A DNA stretch of 9,375 bases. It comes from an uncultured Collinsella sp. GTDB lineage: Bacteria; Actinomycetota; Coriobacteriia; Coriobacteriales; Coriobacteriaceae. A program made the position numbers and the translations under genes. The notes under the pieces are model-generated. The model made no database searches. It worked only from the letters and a program-made list of their open reading frames with translations, and was not told where the DNA came from. The stretch covers positions 1 to 9,375 of the forward strand of contig CABRWN010000077.1 in the NCBI GenBank assembly GCA_902474645.1, given 5' to 3'. Shown piece after piece: positions 5,785 to 9,375 of the stretch. How positions within the stretch are numbered: position 1 is the first letter of the stretch; each line of letters begins with the position of its first letter.

Positions 5785-6402
5785 TCACGCGACCGGCCTT
5801 TCAAAATCGGGAATACGTGGGTGCCAATGACGCGATGCATCGTCGACAAAGAGTGGTGCGTAGAACATGCGATTGAGGGCGGCAGCAACGGTGCGCGCCT
5901 CAAGGTCGGGCCGGGCCTCGAGCCAATACTGAATGAGGTTATGGTGACCCGCAAGCGCAAAGGCTAGATACAGGTCAAGGTCCGTTTCATCGGAAAATGT
6001 CGAGCGAAGCCGATTGCGAAAATAGTCATGCATAAAGATCGTTGCCTTGTGAGCAAACACCGGATCGCCGTTATCGCTGTTAAGTGCCAAAACTTTCGAG
6101 CGATTAGCCTTGAGGATCTCCATGCGCTTGATCATCGTGGGCGTAGGGTCCAGCTGCGCATCGCCAAAACGAGCCTCCAGCGCAACATCATTGATGTCCT
6201 GCATATTCTGGAGCAGCTCATCTTCAAAACGTTTAACCACATCATCGACGGAGCGATAACAGCGATAGAACGTCGATTTGGATGTATGGGCAAGGCGAAG
6301 TACCTCGGCCACCTTAATCGACTGCACCGGAGTTGTCGCCATAAGTTCAAAGACGGCATCCTCGATCCGTGAAGCAATATCGTTTTGAGCGTTCAGTGAC
6401 AT
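5785..6402 (-). CDS. TetR/AcrR-family transcriptional regulator
   Basis: This is a 205-residue DNA-binding regulator. The N-terminal ~60 residues form a TetR-type helix-turn-helix: a first helix SRIEDAVFELMATTP (11-25), then IKVAEVLRLAHTSKSTFYRCYRSVDD (residues 29-54), where STFYRCYRS is the characteristic recognition-helix ending. The remaining helical part (about 60-190) would be the ligand-binding and dimerisation domain; its ligand cannot be inferred. The start at 6402 is supported by GGGGAGG five bases upstream. It begins 28 bases after the PPTase stop, so the two are probably co-transcribed. It lies immediately upstream of, and on the same strand as, the thiolase operon, with a palindrome-rich region in between. 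Control of that operon, perhaps in response to an acyl-CoA or pathway substrate, is a reasonable inference but not shown. Confidence 0.9.
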   Translation of the reverse strand: MSLNAQNDIASRIEDAVFELMATTPVQSIKVAEVLRLAHTSKSTFYRCYRSVDDVVKRFEDELLQNMQDINDVALEARFGDAQLDPTPTMIKRMEILKANRSKVLALNSDNGDPVFAHKATIFMHDYFRNRLRSTFSDETDLDLYLAFALAGHHNLIQYWLEARPDLEARTVAAALNRMFYAPLFVDDASRHWHPRIPDFERPVA

Positions 6403-6430
6403 AGCGGCCTCCCCTATTGACGATTGGCTC

Positions 6431-7069
6431 CTATGCTACCCGAAAGGCATGCTCCTTGACGACGATACGAGGCTTAGAGCGTGCCGCACAAGAGATGACG
6501 CAGCGACCGTATGTCACCGACGAAGTATTCCATCCGCCGGGCATGCCATCTTTGCGAGGGTCAATCGAAAACCCGACGCCTTCAGCCTTGAGGATGGCCT
6601 CGATGCGCGTCCACGTCTGACTCATGCGAAGATTGCGTTCTTGCAAATTGGGAGCAGCGTTAATCCACGCGCGCTCGTCGTCGTTCACCATACGCCCAAC
6701 CGCAACGGGAGCAATCTCATCGATCGCCTCGATATCCACGCCAATAGGTCCTCCGACCGACCGAGCAACATCGGAAACAGCGAGGACGGCCACGCTTCCG
6801 CCATGTGAAATGGAAATAGAGGGTGCCTCCCCATCCGCAAGCTCGATCTTGCCGAAAGCAGAACGCGCAAGCCGGGTGTCGTCGAAGACACCCAGGGCGT
6901 CACGAAGCAGCAGACCCACGCCTGCGGCTTCCCTCCGAGACGCAATTGGGAGATCCTCATTGGAGGCACGTAAGGCATAGCGTCCCGCGATTGATGCCAT
7001 ATCAACGGTCACGCCGGGATCGATCGCAGAAACATCAACGAGGTGCACGGTTATGTTCAAAACGGTCAA
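6431..7069 (-). CDS. Sfp-type 4'-phosphopantetheinyl transferase
   Basis: This protein of about 212 residues would transfer the 4'-phosphopantetheine arm from CoA to a serine of a carrier protein, converting apo-ACP to holo-ACP. Family signatures are visible: SISISHGGSVAVLAVS (84-99), the magnesium/CoA site IGVDIEAID (109-117; Asp112, Glu114) and TWTRIEAILKAEGVG (152-166; Glu157, Lys161), a variant of the WxxKEAxxK motif in which the first Lys is replaced. There are two copies of the fold in one chain, as in Sfp/HetI-type enzymes, not the short AcpS type. The start is uncertain: the frame has TTG at 7069, TTG at 7060 (with GGGGG nine bases upstream) and GTG at 7048, but no early ATG. A TetR gene follows 28 bases later. 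With the carrier gene about 2.8 kb away in the same orientation, that carrier is the obvious local candidate substrate. Confidence 0.85.
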   Translation of the reverse strand: MTVLNITVHLVDVSAIDPGVTVDMASIAGRYALRASNEDLPIASRREAAGVGLLLRDALGVFDDTRLARSAFGKIELADGEAPSISISHGGSVAVLAVSDVARSVGGPIGVDIEAIDEIAPVAVGRMVNDDERAWINAAPNLQERNLRMSQTWTRIEAILKAEGVGFSIDPRKDGMPGGWNTSSVTYGRCVISCAARSKPRIVVKEHAFRVA

Positions 7070-7148
7070 CCCCCACTCGATTGAGATGACAAGGCTAAAC
7101 AGACGCTCAGGACCGCTCTTTCATGAATCGAGGTACCTTTTGCCGGCG

Positions 7149-7170
7149 ATTTGGCGACCCATTTGGCGAC
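7149..7170. repeat. Two direct copies of ATTTGGCGAC upstream of the PPTase gene
   Basis: ATTTGGCGAC occurs at 7149-7158 and 7161-7170, two bases apart (12-bp period). The pair lies between the tRNA terminator and the PPTase gene, about 80 bases before the likely start, a place where a promoter is expected. It could be a tandem regulator site or a chance small duplication. I found no clear -35/-10 pair around it. Confidence 0.45.
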
Positions 7171-7172
7171 AT

Positions 7173-7209
7173 AAAACAAAACAGCCCAGAGGACATAGCC
7201 TCTGGGCTG
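7173..7209 (-). terminator. Intrinsic terminator of the tRNA pair
   Basis: On the minus strand a perfect 11-bp stem CAGCCCAGAGG/CCTCTGGGCTG (7209-7199 with 7192-7182, 6-base loop) is directly followed by TTTTGTTTT (7181-7173). It begins nine bases after the tRNA-Val 3' end. This is a textbook Rho-independent terminator for the tRNA transcript and should insulate the PPTase gene from it. Confidence 0.92.
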
Positions 7210-7217
7210 CGAACATT

Positions 7218-7292
7218 TGGTGGGCGTTAGAAGATTTGAACTTCTGACCTCTTCCGTGTCAGGGAAGCGCTCTCCCCCTGAGCTAAACGCCC
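7218..7292 (-). tRNA. tRNA-Val (anticodon GAC)
   Basis: This 75-base gene folds as a complete cloverleaf. The acceptor stem GGGCGTT pairs with AACGCCC and the gene-encoded ACCA end is present. The D arm contains AGCTCAGGGGGAGAGC. The anticodon stem CTTCC/GGAAG encloses CTGACAC, giving anticodon GAC (valine, GUC/GUU codons). The T arm AGAAG-TTCAAAT-CTTCT is well paired. It lies three bases after tRNA-Gly and is probably cut from the same transcript. Confidence 0.96.
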
Positions 7293-7295
7293 AAA

Positions 7296-7371
7296 TGGAG
7301 CGGACAACGGGGCTCGAACCCGCGACCCCAACCTTGGCAAGGTTGTGCTCTACCAACTGAGCCATGTCCGC
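7296..7371 (-). tRNA. tRNA-Gly (anticodon GCC)
   Basis: This 76-base gene has the acceptor stem GCGGACA pairing with TGTCCGC, followed by TCCA, so CCA is encoded. The D arm contains GGCTCAGTTGGTAGAGC. The anticodon stem CAACC/GGTTG encloses TTGCCAA, giving anticodon GCC (glycine, GGC/GGU codons). The T arm GCGGG-TTCGAGC-CCCGT is intact. It is the first gene of the tRNA pair and sits just downstream of a good promoter. Confidence 0.96.
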
Positions 7372-7383
7372 TTACGAGGATTA

Positions 7384-7412
7384 ATCTTACGTGATGCCCG
7401 CATCCTATGCAA
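7384..7412 (-). promoter_or_regulatory. Promoter of the tRNA-Gly/tRNA-Val unit
   Basis: On the minus strand a -35 box TTGCAT (7412-7407) and a -10 box TAAGAT (7389-7384) are separated by exactly 17 bases. The -10 box ends 12 bases before the first base of tRNA-Gly, which leaves a leader of only a few bases, as is common for stable RNA promoters. An AT-rich palindrome lies directly upstream. Confidence 0.75.
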
Positions 7413-7433
7413 GAACTTTTTTTGAAAAGTTCT
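7412..7433. repeat. AT-rich palindrome at the UP-element position of the tRNA promoter
   Basis: AGAACTTTT (7412-7420), a four-base centre and AAAAGTTCT (7425-7433) form a perfect 9-bp inverted repeat. It overlaps the upstream edge of the -35 box. Its run of A and T residues lies where stable-RNA promoters often have a UP element contacted by the RNA polymerase alpha subunit. It may also help end the alpha-glucosidase transcript, although no T-run follows it on the minus strand. Confidence 0.5.
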
Positions 7434-7440
7434 GCAACGC

Positions 7441-7458
7441 CCTCGCGAACCTCGCGAA
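7441..7458. repeat. Tandem 9-bp duplication CCTCGCGAA x2
   Basis: CCTCGCGAA occurs twice back to back, each copy containing the palindrome TCGCGA, so a small stem is also possible. It lies 55 bases after the alpha-glucosidase stop. The rest of 7459-7512 shows no recognisable feature. Confidence 0.4.
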
Positions 7459-7512
7459 GACATCAGCCACCACGGAAGGCGCAGGCAAACGCAAACTCGC
7501 CGCAAGAGACCC

Positions 7513-9236
7513 CTACATCTCACCGAGCATGATCCAGGCAGAGCTGTCCTGCGCGAGCCTGCCGTCTGCAAGCGGTGATGAGGTGAGCAGGACCCTGCCC
7601 GCCGGCAGCTCCACGGGTGCTGCACCGAAGTTCGTCACACACGCCCAGCCATTGTCGCGGCGATAGGCGATGACGCCGCCCTCGGCGCCCTCGGCGCCAT
7701 CCGCAAGACCGGTGCGCCCGTCAAGATCGAGCCACGCAAGATCGTTGGCGCACCCGCGCAGCTTGCGCCGCAGCCAGAGGGCGTCACGATAGAGCGCAAG
7801 CATCGATGTCGGGTCCGCTTCTTCCCTATCGACAGCGCAATCGGAAAACCATGCAGGCTGCGGCAGATGGGGCGCCGCATCGGCGTCCGCCGGTGAAAAC
7901 CGCCCTGCACGGGACCGCCCGCCGCTACCCACGGCAGGGGCACACGACAGCCGTCGCGCCCCTTCTCGCGCTTCGGTCCGTGCGTATTGGTTGCACTGGG
8001 ATCTTCGAGTGCAGCCCACGGGATATCAGCCACCTCAAAAAGGCCGAGCTCCTCACCCTGATACACGTATGCCGAGCCCGGAAGCGCCAGCTCAAGCAAA
8101 AGGGCCGCCCGCGCGCGGCGCTCGCCGAGTTCACGGTCCTCGTCATAAGACGACCCGTCGCGTAAGAGCCAGTCGAGCGCAATCTGGTGGTAGCGCGTCG
8201 CCTTGATTTGCGGCAGGGCATAGCGTGTCGCCACGCGCGGCACGTCGTGGTTGGAGAGCACCCAGGTCGAGGCGGAATCGGATTCGACGGCTGCCTTCAA
8301 GCCCTTCTCGATTGCAGTGTGCATGTCATCATAGGTCCAAGTGGCCTTGGCAAACTCAAAGTTGAATGTCTGGCCAAGCTCGCTGGGACGCGCATAGAGA
8401 TACTGGCGCTCGGGCAGCACCCACGCCTCGGCAACGGCACTGCGCGGCGGATTATAGCGGTCGAACACGCGGCGCCACTCGCGATAGATCTCGTGGACCT
8501 CATTGCGGTCCCACAGCGGATGGGTGCCGTCGTCAACCATGTCATCGCCCTCGGCGAGATGCCACCGGTCGAGGTCATCGCGGTCGAGATCCTTGGCGAG
8601 ACCCTGCGCCACGTCAATGCGAAAGCCGTCGACGCCTCGATCGCTCCAAAACGCCAGGACGTCGCAAAAGAGCGCATGAACCTCGGGACATGACCAGTCA
8701 AAGTCCGGCTGCTCGGGCGTAAACATGTGCAGATACCACTGACCGTCCGCAACACGCGTCCAGGCGGGGCCGCCAAAGTTGGCATTCCAATTGGTGGGAG
8801 GCAGCTCACCGTGCTCGCCGCGACCATCGCGGAAGATATAACGGGCGCGCTCGGGCGATCCGGGGCCGGCGGCAAGAGCGGCTTTGAACCAGGGGTGCTG
8901 GCTGGATGAATGGTTGGGCACGATGTCGACGATGACCTTGATGCCGCGCGCGTGAGCCGCAGCGATCATGTCATCGAAGTCGTCAAGCGAGCCGAGACGT
9001 GGATCGACATCGCAGTAGTCCGCCACATCATAGCCACCATCGACAAGAGGCGATGGGTAAAACGGGCTCAGCCAGATGGCCTCGATACCCAGCCGCTCAA
9101 GATAGTCCATCTGCTGGGTAATGCCCGCGATATCGCCCAGACCCGAACCAGTCGAATCCTTAAACGAGCGCGGGTAGATCTGATAGATCGCGGCGTCGGA
9201 CATCCATGAACGCGAAGAAGACTGTTCTGTAGCCAT
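7513..9236 (-). pseudogene. GH13 alpha-glucosidase / oligo-1,6-glucosidase, interrupted by a single frameshift
   Basis: Reading through one frameshift gives a protein of about 574 residues, the normal size of cytoplasmic GH13 alpha-glucosidases, which release glucose from short alpha-glucosides. The four conserved GH13 regions are present: DIVPNHSS (104-111), GFRIDVA (204-210, nucleophile Asp208), VAEAWV (268-273, acid/base Glu270) and VLSNHDVPR (326-334, Asp331); IYQIYPRSF (17-25) is also typical. After RDGCRVPLPW (427-436) the frame is lost near residue 446 and runs out of frame to a stop at 7635. The family sequence resumes in the -1 frame as FSPADADAAPHLPQPAWF and continues to a TAG at 7513. 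One missing T in the TTTT at 7899-7896 explains this. The start at 9236 has AAGGGAG nine bases upstream. If the shift is real, part of the barrel end and domain C are lost. A sequencing error is an equal possibility. Confidence 0.88.
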
Positions 9237-9237
9237 G

Positions 9238-9290
9238 GGGCGTATCTCCCTTGCAACGAGGTTATGCGAGATGTCCACGATGATACGCCC
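9238..9290 (-). promoter_or_regulatory. Leader inverted repeat around the alpha-glucosidase ribosome site
   Basis: GGGCGTATC (minus strand, 9290-9282) and GATACGCCC (9246-9238) form a perfect 9-bp inverted repeat with 35 bases between. The second arm sits between the Shine-Dalgarno AAGGGAG and the ATG at 9236. A possible -10 box TATCAT (9285-9280) overlaps the first arm, but no good -35 box is visible at normal spacing. In RNA the stem could hide the start region; as DNA it could be paired operator halves. The stretch 9291-9375 shows no gene I can support. Confidence 0.45.
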
Positions 9291-9375
9291 AAAGCTGACA
9301 TTCGCGGCAAACAACGCCGCAGCCATGCCCCAAAACACTGGCAATCACTCGGGTTCGAGCCTATGCGATGGGTAC

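Noticed and set aside
7218..7371. tRNA genes as an integration site of a mobile element
   Set aside because: No integrase, transposase or repeated tRNA 3' end is seen within the window.
7890..7910. Programmed -1 ribosomal frameshift in the alpha-glucosidase gene
   Set aside because: The zero-frame codons GGC GGT TTT CAC do not form a good X XXY YYZ slippery heptamer, and GH13 enzymes are not known to use recoding; a one-base deletion or sequence error is simpler.
9237..9344. Extended start of the alpha-glucosidase at 9344
   Set aside because: The extra 36 residues do not resemble the family N-terminus, while the codon at 9236 is preceded by AAGGGAG and leads directly into the usual sequence.
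9349..9365. GGTTCGAGCC looks like a tRNA T-arm near the right edge
   Set aside because: The flanking bases do not pair as a T-stem on either strand and no acceptor or anticodon arm is visible nearby.
1..9375. CRISPR arrays or insertion sequences
   Set aside because: No regularly spaced repeats with unique spacers, no transposase-like protein and no long terminal inverted repeats were found.

Overview
The window is a GC-rich bacterial chromosome segment. Its protein sequences and gene order look to me like a gut actinobacterium of the Coriobacteriia (Collinsella-like), but that is an impression from sequence alone. Every gene I can support lies on the minus strand, so transcription runs from right to left.

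From right to left: a GH13 alpha-glucosidase gene (9236-7513) carries an apparent one-base deletion that shifts its last ~130 codons out of frame. Next come tandem tRNA-Gly(GCC) and tRNA-Val(GAC) genes with a clear promoter and a strong terminator. A 4'-phosphopantetheinyl transferase (7069-6431) and a TetR-family regulator (6402-5785) follow as a two-gene unit. After a structured 342-base intergenic region comes the main block: a thiolase-fold enzyme (5442-4177), its zinc-ribbon/OB-fold partner (4138-3716), a small acyl carrier protein (3611-3378), a Pta-family phosphotransacylase (3372-2365), butyrate kinase (2361-1249) and an MFS transporter (1174 to beyond the left edge).

The most interesting content is this six-gene block plus the adjacent carrier-activating enzyme and regulator. 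The parts fit a compact acyl-transfer pathway. The PPTase would arm the carrier. The thiolase and OB-fold pair would make or break a carbon-carbon bond on an acyl thioester. The phosphotransacylase and kinase would interconvert acyl-thioester, acyl-phosphate and free acid plus ATP, and the MFS protein would move a substrate or product. No ketoreductase, dehydratase, crotonase or acyl-CoA dehydrogenase is present here, so this is not a standard butyrate or fatty-acid pathway. The direction of flow (acid activation for biosynthesis, or ATP recovery from cleavage of an imported compound) cannot be decided from the sequence.

Regulatory structure is plentiful: a near-perfect 41-bp palindrome and several smaller inverted repeats before the thiolase gene, a 12-bp GC-rich hairpin inside the operon just before the carrier gene, a Shine-Dalgarno in a hairpin loop at the transacylase/kinase junction, and an inverted repeat around the alpha-glucosidase start.
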